Shown piece by piece: positions 31,691 to 39,923 of a DNA stretch of 64,000 nt (position 1 is the stretch's first letter; every line of letters begins with the position of its first letter). A program made the translations under genes and the position numbers. This DNA comes from Hallella mizrahii (GTDB taxonomy: Bacteria > Bacteroidota > Bacteroidia > Bacteroidales > Bacteroidaceae), in assembly GCF_009695775.1 (NCBI RefSeq), contig NZ_VUNG01000007.1, forward strand, positions 40,038-104,037, in the 5' to 3' direction. Below the pieces are notes generated by a model. The model made no database searches. It saw only the letters and a program-made list of their open reading frames with translations, and was not told the DNA's origin.

Positions 31691-34228
31691 TTATTTCTTT
31701 GCCGGTCTGAACAGCATCCAATAGGCGTTTTCCTTGATCTTGTTCATCAGAGCGGCGCGCAAGCCTTGCTGCCATGCTTTTTGTCGCTCATGGTCGGCAA
31801 TCCATGAGTTGACGGTTTGCCGGGCTTCGGCAGAGTGATGGTCGTCCATCAATGCTGAGAGCCAGTAACCGGGGAAGAAGATGTCGGAGGTCTGTTGGAT
31901 GTCGACGATGGCATCCAAGGCAGGCTTTAAGTAGTTGTTGGCTTGCGTCTCTCGTGTTGGGTCGCATAAGAGCGACAGGGCACTCTCTGCCCACGGCTCA
32001 ACGAGCCGGCCCGACTTGGGAATGAGGCTGAGGAACAAGCGGTGCTGCGCGGCTGTGTCGGACGTGCAGGCGCGGGCGATGAAGTCAAACTCGCGTTGCT
32101 CGTCGGTGGTCTTTAGCCGTTGATGCTGCGTGGCGAGGATATGTAGACAGCTGTCGGGTAGGATGAGTGCGAGGTGATAGGCCAGTCGGGTGTAGTCGCG
32201 CTCGTTGAGCAGTGTGTCGTCGTGGCATAGCCATTTGCGGTAGAGGCTCCCGGTCACGACTTTCGAGGTGGCAACGTTGGCCAGACTGCGTGTCAGCTGT
32301 TGTCTGACGGCTTTGAGAGGATGGGAGGCAGACAGCGCGAAGAGTCTGCTCTCCATGCTGTCGCGTTGCTGTTTGTCAGTTGTCAAGTGGAGTAGGGAAG
32401 CGAGATTGCGGCAGAGTGTGGAGGCAGTCTGCTGGCCTTGGCATTGCGTCAGCGAGTTGCACAAGAGTTGGAACAACGCTGCTGTGGAGGCATCGGACAC
32501 GCCTTGTCGCTCGGTGCAGAGTAGGTAGTTCTCATAGAGTGTGAGAAGCACGCTGTATGCTGCCGTGTTGTCGTCGTGGATATGCCGTGTCATCCATGCG
32601 GCGCAGCCCTGCCGGTCACTGTCGTTGATAATAAAGCGGCCATAGCCCTGTCCGTTGATGTTGGGAATGATCGTTTCGGGATGGCAGGGAACTTTGACGT
32701 GGACCTCAGAGTGATGAAAGTCCACGGTCATGGGGATGAGGCTGTCGCCACACAGCAGTCCATAGGTGGCTCGCTGAGGCCAGAAGAGTGAGCGATGGAA
32801 AGGATCGGACTGTCGGACGGTGAGCGTGTCGCCGTGCAGGCGGTAGGAGATGACGGGCACTCCCTTTTCGCGAACCCATACGTCAGAGAATTGGCGCACA
32901 TGAGCCTGTGGCGCTACGGAGTCAAAGATAGCTACCAGATCGTTCCATGTGGCGTTGGCGTAAGCGAAAGTCTTGAGATAGCGTCTGAGTCCCTCGCGGA
33001 AAGCATCGGGTCCCATCTGTTGCTCCAGCTTATCCATCATGATAGGTGCTTTCTCGTAGATGATGTTACCATAGAGCAGTCCGGCACGGTTGAGGTTGTC
33101 CAAAGGCTGCTGGATAGAATGTGTGCCCAGGGTGCGGTCGGTCGACATGGCTCTGGGATAATACGATTTGAGGAAGTTCAGGTCGTGGTTGATCAGTGGG
33201 AATTGCTCGCGTGCTATCTTGCTGGCCATGAAATTGGCAAACACCTCCTTTGTCCATACGTCATCGAACCAGCGCATTGTGACCATGTCGCCGAACCAAA
33301 GGTGGGCAGTCTCGTGGGCGATGAGCTGCAGGCGCGTCATCTCCTCATCGGGAGTGGGCTGCGGTCCGAGAAAGATCTCTCTGTCGGTGAACTGTATGGC
33401 ACCGGGATGCTCCATGCCACCAAACTGATAGCCGGGCAACACCACAAAGCCGTAGTCGCCGAAAGGACACGACCGTGCCGTATAGCGTTCCAACCATCTC
33501 AAGGCCAGAGCAGCCTCGTCGAAGCATTTGTCGAGTTGGGCTACTTTGGCGGGATCGGTCTCACGATAGAGCGCAGTCATGTGCCGTCCGTCGCGTACGA
33601 CCGTCTTGGTCTGGAACTTTCCGGCTACAAAAGAGAACAGATAAGTCGGCAGCACATGGGTGGAGTCACTGCAGCGTGACACCCAGCCGTCGGGAGCCTG
33701 CAGCGTGCATTTGAAGAGCGCCTTCAGGTCGGGCTGGTCGAAGCAGGGGAACACCGTACGGGCATTGGCAGGAACAAAGAGAGAATAGAGATAGTCGGCA
33801 TGGCGGTTCAGGCTCTTGTCGGCAGCGGTGAAAACCAGGTCAACGACGTTAAGACCTCGGCGCAGTGCCTGATGAGGGAGCAGGATGTGCTCGCTTTGCC
33901 ATTCGGCTTTGAAGGACTTGCCATTGATGTGACCGAGATGCTGTACGTCCTTTCCCGCGAAGTCTAAAGGGAGGTCGGTCTTGGTATTGGTCAGATGGAA
34001 AGAGAGACGCAGTCGTCCCGTGACCGGCTGAGCGAGGTTGTCGGGAATACGGAAGTTGAGTTGGTATGTGATGTTGCTGACGCGGATCGCCCTTGTGACG
34101 GCAAGGCTACGTGCCACGCCCGGCTCCTGGGCACTCAAGGACAGAAAGGCGAGAAGGGCAATGGCTGTCAAAGCCAATGCCCTGCGAACTGTATCATTGA
34201 TTTGTGGGAAGGGTATGGAATGTATCAT
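31691..34228 (-). CDS. M1-family aminopeptidase
   Basis: 845 residues with a signal peptide (FLSLSAQE, about residue 34), so periplasmic or outer-membrane associated. M1 signatures: exopeptidase motif GGMEHPG (270-276), zinc motif HETAH (305-309) with the third ligand Glu 328 in WTKEVFANF, spacing HExxH-x18-E. The N-terminal beta domain, catalytic domain and a helical C-terminal domain (about 520-845) give the normal order. It removes N-terminal residues from peptides, fitting the peptide-based feeding of Prevotella. It has a full promoter at 34245-34275. No neighbouring peptidase genes. Confidence 0.9.
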   Translation of the reverse strand: MIHSIPFPQINDTVRRALALTAIALLAFLSLSAQEPGVARSLAVTRAIRVSNITYQLNFRIPDNLAQPVTGRLRLSFHLTNTKTDLPLDFAGKDVQHLGHINGKSFKAEWQSEHILLPHQALRRGLNVVDLVFTAADKSLNRHADYLYSLFVPANARTVFPCFDQPDLKALFKCTLQAPDGWVSRCSDSTHVLPTYLFSFVAGKFQTKTVVRDGRHMTALYRETDPAKVAQLDKCFDEAALALRWLERYTARSCPFGDYGFVVLPGYQFGGMEHPGAIQFTDREIFLGPQPTPDEEMTRLQLIAHETAHLWFGDMVTMRWFDDVWTKEVFANFMASKIAREQFPLINHDLNFLKSYYPRAMSTDRTLGTHSIQQPLDNLNRAGLLYGNIIYEKAPIMMDKLEQQMGPDAFREGLRRYLKTFAYANATWNDLVAIFDSVAPQAHVRQFSDVWVREKGVPVISYRLHGDTLTVRQSDPFHRSLFWPQRATYGLLCGDSLIPMTVDFHHSEVHVKVPCHPETIIPNINGQGYGRFIINDSDRQGCAAWMTRHIHDDNTAAYSVLLTLYENYLLCTERQGVSDASTAALFQLLCNSLTQCQGQQTASTLCRNLASLLHLTTDKQQRDSMESRLFALSASHPLKAVRQQLTRSLANVATSKVVTGSLYRKWLCHDDTLLNERDYTRLAYHLALILPDSCLHILATQHQRLKTTDEQREFDFIARACTSDTAAQHRLFLSLIPKSGRLVEPWAESALSLLCDPTRETQANNYLKPALDAIVDIQQTSDIFFPGYWLSALMDDHHSAEARQTVNSWIADHERQKAWQQGLRAALMNKIKENAYWMLFRPAKK

Positions 34229-34244
34229 CTGATGGAGTTTTCTG

Positions 34245-34275
34245 CAAAGTTAAGTAGAATCCATCAGATATGCAA
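34245..34275 (-). promoter_or_regulatory. Promoter of the M1 aminopeptidase gene
   Basis: Minus-strand TAACTTTG (plus CAAAGTTA, 34245-34252), 20-nt spacer, TTG (plus CAA 34273-34275). It overlaps the 3' end of the upstream small gene. Confidence 0.7.
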
Positions 34276-34672
34276 GCGATCCGAAGGAAACATGCGGGGC
34301 TTGTCCTCGCGGAAGGTTCAGCGCTACGCTGCAGACCATGCCTATGGGCCGGTTGTAGATGGTGGAGGCCAGTACATAAGTGGCAATGCCTATCAGTGCA
34401 GCGACTAAAATCACGCAGGCCCAAAGGGCGAGAGGGTGCAGGAAGAAAAGCGCAACGGCGATGCCGGCGGCCACGATGACGGTCAGCGAGCCTTGAACCT
34501 TACAGAGTATCCGACTGACTTTGTCCGTAGCGTCTTGCCAGTGGTAGAGCAGACAGACCACACAAAGCGCGCATTTGGTACAGCCCGTACAAAGCCGAGC
34601 ATTTTTGTCATCAATGGCACGGCCTCTTTTGAGATTCTTTATTATATCCAAGGCTCTTGGGTCGATTACCAA
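34250..34672 (-). CDS. Hypothetical Cys-rich small membrane protein
   Basis: 140-codon frame from TTG 34672. N-terminal part (VIDPRALDIIKNLKRG) then a Cys cluster (LCTGCTKCALCVVC, about 27-40) and two membrane helices (TVIVAAGIAVALFFL and WACVILVAALIGIATYVL). The frame is the same as that of the 40-residue gene just upstream, separated only by its TAA stop, so both might derive from one longer gene. Family not recognised; whether it is translated on its own is uncertain. Confidence 0.4.
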   Translation of the reverse strand: MVIDPRALDIIKNLKRGRAIDDKNARLCTGCTKCALCVVCLLYHWQDATDKVSRILCKVQGSLTVIVAAGIAVALFFLHPLALWACVILVAALIGIATYVLASTIYNRPIGMVCSVALNLPRGQAPHVSFGSLAYLMDST

Positions 34673-34687
34673 GTCGGCCTTAGTTAT

Positions 34688-34810
34688 TTAGCTCTTCTGG
34701 TTTTCGCCGATAGCCTTCCTTACATATCGGCTGATGCGCTCGATGAGGTTGACATCGTCTATCTCCTTAATGGAGTTGAGCAAGGATGCTTTTAGTTCGA
34801 TTGCTGTCAT
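34688..34810 (-). CDS. Small antitoxin-like protein (40 aa)
   Basis: MTAIELKASLLNSIKEIDDV...ERISRYVRKAIGENQKS, 40 residues. The start (M-T-x-x-ELK-x-x-L) and helical content resemble the N-terminus of small Bacteroidetes antitoxin-like proteins, which usually run to about 70-80 residues; no toxin gene is adjacent. A full promoter lies just upstream (34837-34866). It ends in TAA and the same frame continues into the next gene, so it may be a truncated form. Confidence 0.5.
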   Translation of the reverse strand: MTAIELKASLLNSIKEIDDVNLIERISRYVRKAIGENQKS

Positions 34811-34836
34811 AATTCCATTTTTTAATCCTTACGTTG

Positions 34837-34866
34837 CAAAGATAGCGTTTTTATTTCAAAGTTCAA
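34837..34866 (-). promoter_or_regulatory. Promoter of the 40-aa antitoxin-like gene
   Basis: Minus-strand TATCTTTG (plus CAAAGATA, 34837-34844), 19-nt spacer, TTG (plus CAA, 34864-34866). The ATG is 26 bp downstream. Confidence 0.7.
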
Positions 34867-34986
34867 AGCGAAGAGGGGGGTGGAAATGTGTTTTGGCGGT
34901 CTTCCTTTCAGCATTGCGATAGAAAAAGGTAGAGAAGATTCGGGTATGACCAAGAAAAGTAGTAATTTTGCCTGAGATAGAATCTT

Positions 34987-35466
34987 ATGTTGACAGCAAT
35001 GGACAAAGATAAAGTTTATCAGCAACTGACGGCACAGGCAAAGAGTCTGGTCGATGGTGTAGACAACGTAGTAGGGGCCTTGGGCAATGTAGCAGCTCTG
35101 CTGAAAGAAGAGCTTCCATTTTTCTTTTGGGTCGGCTTCTATGTGGTCAAAGAAGGGAGCCTGCAGTTGGGACCCTTCCAAGGTCCGGTGGCCTGCTACA
35201 GCATCGAGAAGGGTAAGGGCGTCTGTGGCACGGCTTGGGAAAGAGCGCAGACTCTTGTGGTGCCCGACGTGCATCAGTTCCCCGGTCATATTGCCTGCTC
35301 CTCACGCTCCAATTCCGAGATTGTCGTGCCGGTCTTCCATGGTGGAGAGGTCGTTGCCGTTATCGATGTGGACAGCGAAGACTTTGATGCCTTCGACGAG
35401 GAAGACAAACGCGGCTTGGAGACGATAGCCCAAATCGTGGCACCGCTCCTTGCCGCAGGCTATTGA
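34987..35466 (+). CDS. msrC: Free methionine-(R)-sulfoxide reductase (GAF domain)
   Basis: 159 residues from ATG 34987 (or 155 from ATG 34999). A single GAF domain with the fRMsr Cys set: the first in VACYSIEKG, the second in GVCGTAW ten residues later, and the third in HIACSSRSNSEIVVPV, where the SNSEIV segment forms the substrate pocket. FFWVGFYVVKEGSLQLGPFQG is the family N-terminal pattern. It reduces free Met-R-sulfoxide, an oxidative-stress repair. TAATTTTG at 34963-34970 is a plausible -7 box. Confidence 0.9.
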   Translation: MLTAMDKDKVYQQLTAQAKSLVDGVDNVVGALGNVAALLKEELPFFFWVGFYVVKEGSLQLGPFQGPVACYSIEKGKGVCGTAWERAQTLVVPDVHQFPGHIACSSRSNSEIVVPVFHGGEVVAVIDVDSEDFDAFDEEDKRGLETIAQIVAPLLAAGY

Positions 35467-35502
35467 GAGCTGTCCTACTCTTGCAATAGTCACTAAACCT
35501 GT

Positions 35503-35694
35503 ATGAAGAAGTTGAATATGGACATTCGCATCATCATCCGTAAGCTCAAGGACAAGATGGAGACCAGCTACAGTCTGCCTTGGCGGGAAGACTTCGGAGG
35601 GTATCTGCTCCAGCGTGGTTATCTGCTCTACCAAAATCTTTTTATCAACCGTCACTGGGGCTTCGCTGCCCAACTCACTTATATCATTCACTAA
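35503..35694 (+). CDS. Hypothetical small protein (63 aa)
   Basis: ATG 35503, 63 residues, 36 bp after fRMsr. Basic N-terminus, then TSYSLPWREDFGGYLLQRGY and NRHWGFAAQLTYIIH. No family recognised; it directly abuts hairpin element copy B, so it could be an end-trimmed gene. Confidence 0.35.
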   Translation: MKKLNMDIRIIIRKLKDKMETSYSLPWREDFGGYLLQRGYLLYQNLFINRHWGFAAQLTYIIH

Positions 35695-35703
35695 AGTTTC
35701 CAT

Positions 35704-35953
35704 CCTGACTTCGTCAATGCGTCACTCTGAATCGAGAATAAGTTTTTGGAAAATAGTCACGTACAGACTTTAGCTCCCCATGGAGCTATGGTGCTGAGGT
35801 GATGGGGGCAGCCTTACGAGCAAGCTCGTTGGCTGCCCCCATCACCTCAGCACCCCCCCCTAAAGGGGGACAAAGCCTGCCCGTGACGAAAATCGCTAAC
35901 GCGTAAAATTGCGCAGAGCGCATAAAATAAATTGCGCCAAGGCGCATAAAATA
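35704..35953 (+). repeat. Structured hairpin element, copy B
   Basis: About 95% identical by eye to copy A. Long hairpin with perfect 24-bp arms (35790-35813 and 35831-35854) and top ACGAGC AA GCTCGT; small 5' hairpin TAGCTCC/GGAGCTA (35771-35788); 3' hairpin CCCCC TTAAA-type GGGGG (about 35855-35869); tail AAAGCCTGCCCGTGACGAAA to GCGTAAAATTGCG; then two small terminal hairpins TGCGC AGA GCGCA and TGCGCC AA GGCGCA. Confidence 0.75.
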
Positions 35954-36025
35954 TGATACCGCCCAACAGAACACAAGCAGCATAGCAGACTTTCAAGACG
36001 CTATGGACTATCTTTCGGCCGCAGG

Positions 36026-36176
36026 ATTTTATGCCCAAGGGGCAATTTTACGCGTTAGCGATTTTCGTCATGGGCAGGCTTGACACCAAAGGTGTGGGTC
36101 TAAAGCTATGGGGTAGGCGGCGAGCTTGCTCGCAAGACTACCCCATAGCTTTAGACCCATTGCTCCTTGGGGAGCA
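36026..36176 (-). repeat. Structured hairpin element, copy C (divergent stem)
   Basis: Reverse orientation, facing copy B. The tail (36042-36081) and loop (GCGAGC TT GCTCGC, 36120-36133) match copies A/B. The long-stem arms (36096-36116 and 36138-36158, perfect 21 bp) are quite different in sequence, and the small hairpins (ACACC AAA GGTGT at 36083-36095; TGCCC...GGGCA at the tail end) have changed on both sides. The 5' flank is unrelated to that of A/B. Confidence 0.7.
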
Positions 36177-36422
36177 TAAGCATGACCATGATTTTCTTTT
36201 TTCTTCATCACCTGGAGATGGCAAGGCAATATGAGTCAGGACAAAGACATTGACTGTCTGCCGGGCTGTTAAGGAGGGATCTCATTCTATAATTCGTAAT
36301 TGCGTCACCATCAATTGCTGAAATAAGCTTATAACTAACTGATAGTCAATGATGACACTTCATCCAACCAAAGATGTGATGAAGTCAAGATATTCCTTTG
36401 TCTTTGTCGTATATATCCGGCA
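36177..36422. other. Intergenic, nothing recognised
   Basis: About 250 bp between hairpin element copy C and the terminator-like hairpin of the His-phosphatase gene. No gene, promoter or clear repeat seen. Confidence 0.3.
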
Positions 36423-36465
36423 AAAGCCCTTCCGCCATATTGCTTCTACATGGCGAAAGGGCTTT
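36423..36465. terminator. Hairpin terminator after the His-phosphatase gene
   Basis: Arms 36423-36438 (AAGCCCTTCCGCCAT-type) and 36450-36465 pair with one mismatch; A/T-rich on both sides (GGGCTTTATTTTG), so it may be bidirectional. It lies about 70 bp beyond the stop of the minus-strand phosphatase. Confidence 0.55.
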
Positions 36466-36532
36466 ATTTTGTGTCTGCCAGACAGCTGTGGTTGCCTGTG
36501 CGACAAAAGGTTTCTCCCGATGGGGTAGGTCC

Positions 36533-37816
36533 TTACTTGATATTGTCGTAGGCGTTGATGGCCTCAGTGAATCGCTGGGCCACATCGTCAAACGAATACA
36601 GGCCGTCGGCGTTGGCGGTGAGACCGCGCAGTTTGAGCGGATAGACCATCGGCGGATTGTTCAAGTCGAGCATCGTCAGTCCGCGCAGCTGTGCGGTAGA
36701 CTGGTAGACGAGGTTGACGGCCACGAACTGTTTTCCGCTCTTGTCGGTCCATTTCTCAAAGACCACCTTTGAGCCGATCGGTGTCTTCTTCTCAATGGAG
36801 TTGGGCAGCGAATAGTCTTCCACGCCCAGTGCGGCGTCGACGCTGGCAATGTTGCTGTCGTGACCACAGAGGAAGGTGAACTTGCGGTTTTTGGCGTGAA
36901 GCTCGTCGCTGATATACATCAGCAGGGGATGAGCGACATTGACCGCAACGATGGGAGCGGTGAAGAGCACGTCGCCGTAGACATCTTTGATCTGTGCGAT
37001 CTTCTCCCAGTCTTGGGCAGTGATGTCGTGTCCGAAGGCTGCCTTGCGGGCGTCCGGCTCCTCGTAGTATTGCAGGATAAACGCGTCGGAGGCAGAGTTG
37101 GCGAGTTTGAGCGAGCCCTTCATCTGCGGTTCGTCGCCTAAGCGGAAGATGATCTGCGTGTCATCGTCCTTGAAGCCACAGGTCTCACCGCTCTTGCAGG
37201 CTGGCGAGTCCTTGAGGTCGAGGACTTTGGCGGTGACGGCATAGTTGGCCTTCAGCTTCTCGCCGATCCCTTTCAGTCCTTTCTTGCCGCCCATGGCGGC
37301 GATCTGCTTCATGGCTTCTGCCTGGAAAGCGTCACTGACCTTGGTAAGCTTGGGACAGAAGACCGGGTCCATCGTGCTCGCCGAGAAGCGGTGGTTGACA
37401 TGGATGTTGGCCAGAGGCATGAAGCCGGAGGAGAAATATAGTGCTGTGGCGATGGTGCGCTGCATGCTGTTGGCATAGAAGTTCACGTCGTCGGCCGACG
37501 GTGTGGCGTTCTCCTTGAAGAGCCCCTCACTGACGAGCCACTTGCGGAAATACTGTCCCATCATCGTCTCCAGCACACCGCCGCGCAGTGTCAGTTCGCT
37601 GGCTGCCGAGGACCACTGTGTCCACTGATGAGGCGTGAGTCGGCCCAAGGCACTTCCGTTGGTCGAGAGCGGTGAGCGGATGCTGTGGCGGCTCAGCACG
37701 ACGACCTCGGTGAGCCGGTATTGCTGTCGAAAAGCCTCGCTGCGCTGCAGCTGAGCCCATGCCCATGACGGGCAGAGCATCATCAGCAGCAGAAAGGCAG
37801 AAAATATTTTTCTCAT
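36533..37816 (-). CDS. Histidine-type acid phosphatase (MINPP/phytase-like)
   Basis: 427 residues from ATG 37816 (a TTG two codons upstream is also possible). Signal peptide ends WAWAQ (about residue 22). Branch-2 histidine phosphatase motifs: VVVLSRHSIRSP (His 44 phosphate acceptor) and, near residue 330, FLCGHDSNIASV with the HD general acid. It releases phosphate from organic esters such as inositol phosphates in the periplasm. It is the last gene in a group with an OprP-type porin and an acid phosphatase. Two Cys pairs (ACKSGETCGFK) may form a disulfide. Confidence 0.87.
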   Translation of the reverse strand: MRKIFSAFLLLMMLCPSWAWAQLQRSEAFRQQYRLTEVVVLSRHSIRSPLSTNGSALGRLTPHQWTQWSSAASELTLRGGVLETMMGQYFRKWLVSEGLFKENATPSADDVNFYANSMQRTIATALYFSSGFMPLANIHVNHRFSASTMDPVFCPKLTKVSDAFQAEAMKQIAAMGGKKGLKGIGEKLKANYAVTAKVLDLKDSPACKSGETCGFKDDDTQIIFRLGDEPQMKGSLKLANSASDAFILQYYEEPDARKAAFGHDITAQDWEKIAQIKDVYGDVLFTAPIVAVNVAHPLLMYISDELHAKNRKFTFLCGHDSNIASVDAALGVEDYSLPNSIEKKTPIGSKVVFEKWTDKSGKQFVAVNLVYQSTAQLRGLTMLDLNNPPMVYPLKLRGLTANADGLYSFDDVAQRFTEAINAYDNIK

Positions 37817-37840
37817 AATCAAATGAATCTTTAGGGTTGA

Positions 37841-38995
37841 TTAGAACTTGATCTGCAGACGGGTCTCCAGTGCCGTGAAGTGATCATCGTCGTATCCGGC
37901 GCGGTTGCTGACCTTGGTATAGGATCCTCTGACACGCCAGATCATGTATTTGTTGATATAGTAGTTCATCGTAGCGGAGAAGTCGTTGCTGCGTCCGCCG
38001 CGGATGTTTGCTTCGGGATCCGACATGTCGAGATAGTCATAGGCCAGCACCAGCTCGAGGCTGCCGCGCGCCGGCGTGTCGATGCCACCGTCCCAATAGT
38101 TATATTTGTATTGCTTGCCAAGGATAAGACCGCGCAGGGCTGCGTAGCCGCCGGTAGCCTGGAAGCTGTGATAACCGTTGTCGCGGGTGACCGAGTTGTA
38201 GAAGTACTGTGCTTCCAAGCCCAGTCGGTTGTAGGCAGCGCAGACTTCGGGCGTGAACTTATACATGGCTTTGGCGTGGTCGACGGTAGCCTGCATCGAG
38301 GTGACCTGGGCGATACGTGTGGGCCAAGTGGTGGAGAGGACAAACGACTTGTGGTTGAGTTCGCTGTTGCTGTTGTAGCGCGGACTCTCGTAGGCACCCG
38401 AAATACCCACGTGGAAGATGCGGCCCGGTTCGGTGAGCGGACGGTAGAGGGCGCGTGCCATGACGCCGATGCCCTGGTTGCCGGTCTTGTCGCTTGTCAT
38501 CTTCATGGCATCAGTCTCGGAGAAGAAACTGGTGGTGACGAGATAGCGGAGGTCGGAGTGCTCAAACATAACGCCGAGCAGACGAGAGTTGTTGAGTGCT
38601 TGGTTGCTGCGAGGTTCCTCCATGGAAATCTTGAAAGAAGAGCTTGTTGCGCTCTGCAAACCGTACTGATGAACGAAGTAACCGGCGCGGATGAGGCTCT
38701 TCTTGCCTAAGGAGTGCTCGATGAAGACGTCCTTCATGCCTACCTTGCCGTAGGCGTAGCCGATGTCGACCTTAGCGGTCCAGTCCTCATAGGTAGCCTT
38801 GAATCCCACACGCATGTCGGGGATGCCCATACCGTCGTTGAGTTGGTTGTTGACTTCGTCGCTGGCGTCAAAGACTCCGGCATCCAAGAGAACACGGCCC
38901 GAAGGCTTGACGACAAGTTTGCTTTCTGTCTTTTCCTGGGCTTGCAGCGTCGTGGCGGCGAGCAGTGCAAGTCCGAAGAGTATTGTCTTTTTCAT
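37841..38995 (-). CDS. OprP/OprO-like phosphate-selective porin family protein
   Basis: 384 residues, signal peptide (TTLQAQE, about residue 20), 16-strand barrel-like pattern and terminal Phe (RLQIKF). Early strands (KLVVKPSGRVLLDAGVF, GIPDMRVGFKATYEDWTAKVDIGYAYGKVGMKDVFIEHSL) resemble Pfam OprP/O. Members let phosphate or polyphosphate through the outer membrane. Flanked by two phosphatase genes on the same strand (24 bp to the next gene), so a role in phosphate or phospho-ester uptake is likely. The specificity is inferred. Confidence 0.82.
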   Translation of the reverse strand: MKKTILFGLALLAATTLQAQEKTESKLVVKPSGRVLLDAGVFDASDEVNNQLNDGMGIPDMRVGFKATYEDWTAKVDIGYAYGKVGMKDVFIEHSLGKKSLIRAGYFVHQYGLQSATSSSFKISMEEPRSNQALNNSRLLGVMFEHSDLRYLVTTSFFSETDAMKMTSDKTGNQGIGVMARALYRPLTEPGRIFHVGISGAYESPRYNSNSELNHKSFVLSTTWPTRIAQVTSMQATVDHAKAMYKFTPEVCAAYNRLGLEAQYFYNSVTRDNGYHSFQATGGYAALRGLILGKQYKYNYWDGGIDTPARGSLELVLAYDYLDMSDPEANIRGGRSNDFSATMNYYINKYMIWRVRGSYTKVSNRAGYDDDHFTALETRLQIKF

Positions 38996-39041
38996 GGTGT
39001 TTACTGTATGTACGATGATTTGCGGTTGTCCGAAATGTTGT

Positions 39042-39839
39042 TTATTTTGCAGTGTCTTCTGCCTTGCGCTCTACTTTGGCTACTTTTCCCTCCTTGACGA
39101 GTTTTGCGAATTCCTTCTTAGCCTTTCCGAGTTGTTTCATGAAGTTGTCGTTGGCGTGGAGACGTGCCACAACGGCGCTGGCTACGAGGCGTGCGGCGTC
39201 TACGTCGCTCTGGAAGTGATAGCCACAGATCACGCGGCTCTGTCCCATCTCATAGCCACGCTTGAGAATAGAGTCCTGACGGTCGGGGTTCACCTCAGCG
39301 AGAACGAGAGCAGTGGCCCAGCCAATGGAGGTGTGACCAGAGGGGTAGCTGCCGTTGGTGGAGAGCTCTTGCTGCTGCTCGGGGTTGCAGGTCATCTCGT
39401 GATAATAAGCGAAAGGACGCACACGCATATAGTGGTTCTTGGCAGCACGTGTGGCCAGGTCACCGGCATCCTCGCGCATGTTGATGACGAGCTTATAGAT
39501 TTCCGGTGTCTCTTCCTTGCTGATGCGCACACCGAAAGCGTCGGAGAAGGCGTTGGGCACACCGTCGCCGTTGACACGTGCGTCGGCGGCAGCCTGGTCA
39601 CCGCGTGGCGTGTCGCGCTGGAGCTTGCCCCACTGATACTGTGCTTCATCGTTGAGCCACAGGATGGAACCCTGCTGGGGAGGAGGAGGCAACAGCGAGA
39701 GACTGTTGGCGACTTCGTCGGCACGCAGGAAATAGAGGTCGGGATTGGTACGGACATCCTTGATCTTGGACTGACCGAAAGAGGAAACAGCGATGAGCGT
39801 CAGCATGAAGCTGACAACAAGTGACTTGACGTTGTTCAT
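39042..39839 (-). CDS. phoN: PAP2-family class A acid phosphatase
   Basis: 265 residues, signal peptide (AVSSFGQ, about residue 23). All three PAP2 motifs are present: K-x6-RP (Lys134, Arg141-Pro142), PSGH (166-169), and SR-x5-H-x3-D (Ser201, Arg202, His208, Asp212). These mark class A bacterial non-specific acid phosphatases. It hydrolyses phosphomonoesters in the periplasm. First gene of the phosphate group; a TAACTTTG box lies 59 bp upstream, with a 16-bp perfect inverted repeat over its -33 position. Confidence 0.9.
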   Translation of the reverse strand: MNNVKSLVVSFMLTLIAVSSFGQSKIKDVRTNPDLYFLRADEVANSLSLLPPPPQQGSILWLNDEAQYQWGKLQRDTPRGDQAAADARVNGDGVPNAFSDAFGVRISKEETPEIYKLVINMREDAGDLATRAAKNHYMRVRPFAYYHEMTCNPEQQQELSTNGSYPSGHTSIGWATALVLAEVNPDRQDSILKRGYEMGQSRVICGYHFQSDVDAARLVASAVVARLHANDNFMKQLGKAKKEFAKLVKEGKVAKVERKAEDTAK

Positions 39840-39897
39840 GATCTGTAATATGTTTAAGTTTTGAAAATGTTGATTTCCGGTTTTTGCGATTGCGCTG

Positions 39898-39905
39898 CAA
39901 AGTTA
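39898..39905 (-). promoter_or_regulatory. Minus-strand -7 box of the acid phosphatase gene
   Basis: CAAAGTTA (TAACTTTG on minus). The expected -33 position falls in the left arm of the inverted repeat at 39924-39939 and lacks a TTG. Confidence 0.55.
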
Positions 39906-39923
39906 TGATGAAAGGCGGAATAA

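Noticed and set aside
32795..33679. 294-codon plus-strand ORF inside the M1 aminopeptidase gene
   Set aside because: Antisense shadow; the minus frame carries all M1 catalytic motifs.
35786..36234. Small ORFs such as those reading FYALAIFV(T/M)GRL
   Set aside because: They are translations of the conserved tail of the structured hairpin element; frame is not kept across the element and there is no codon signal.
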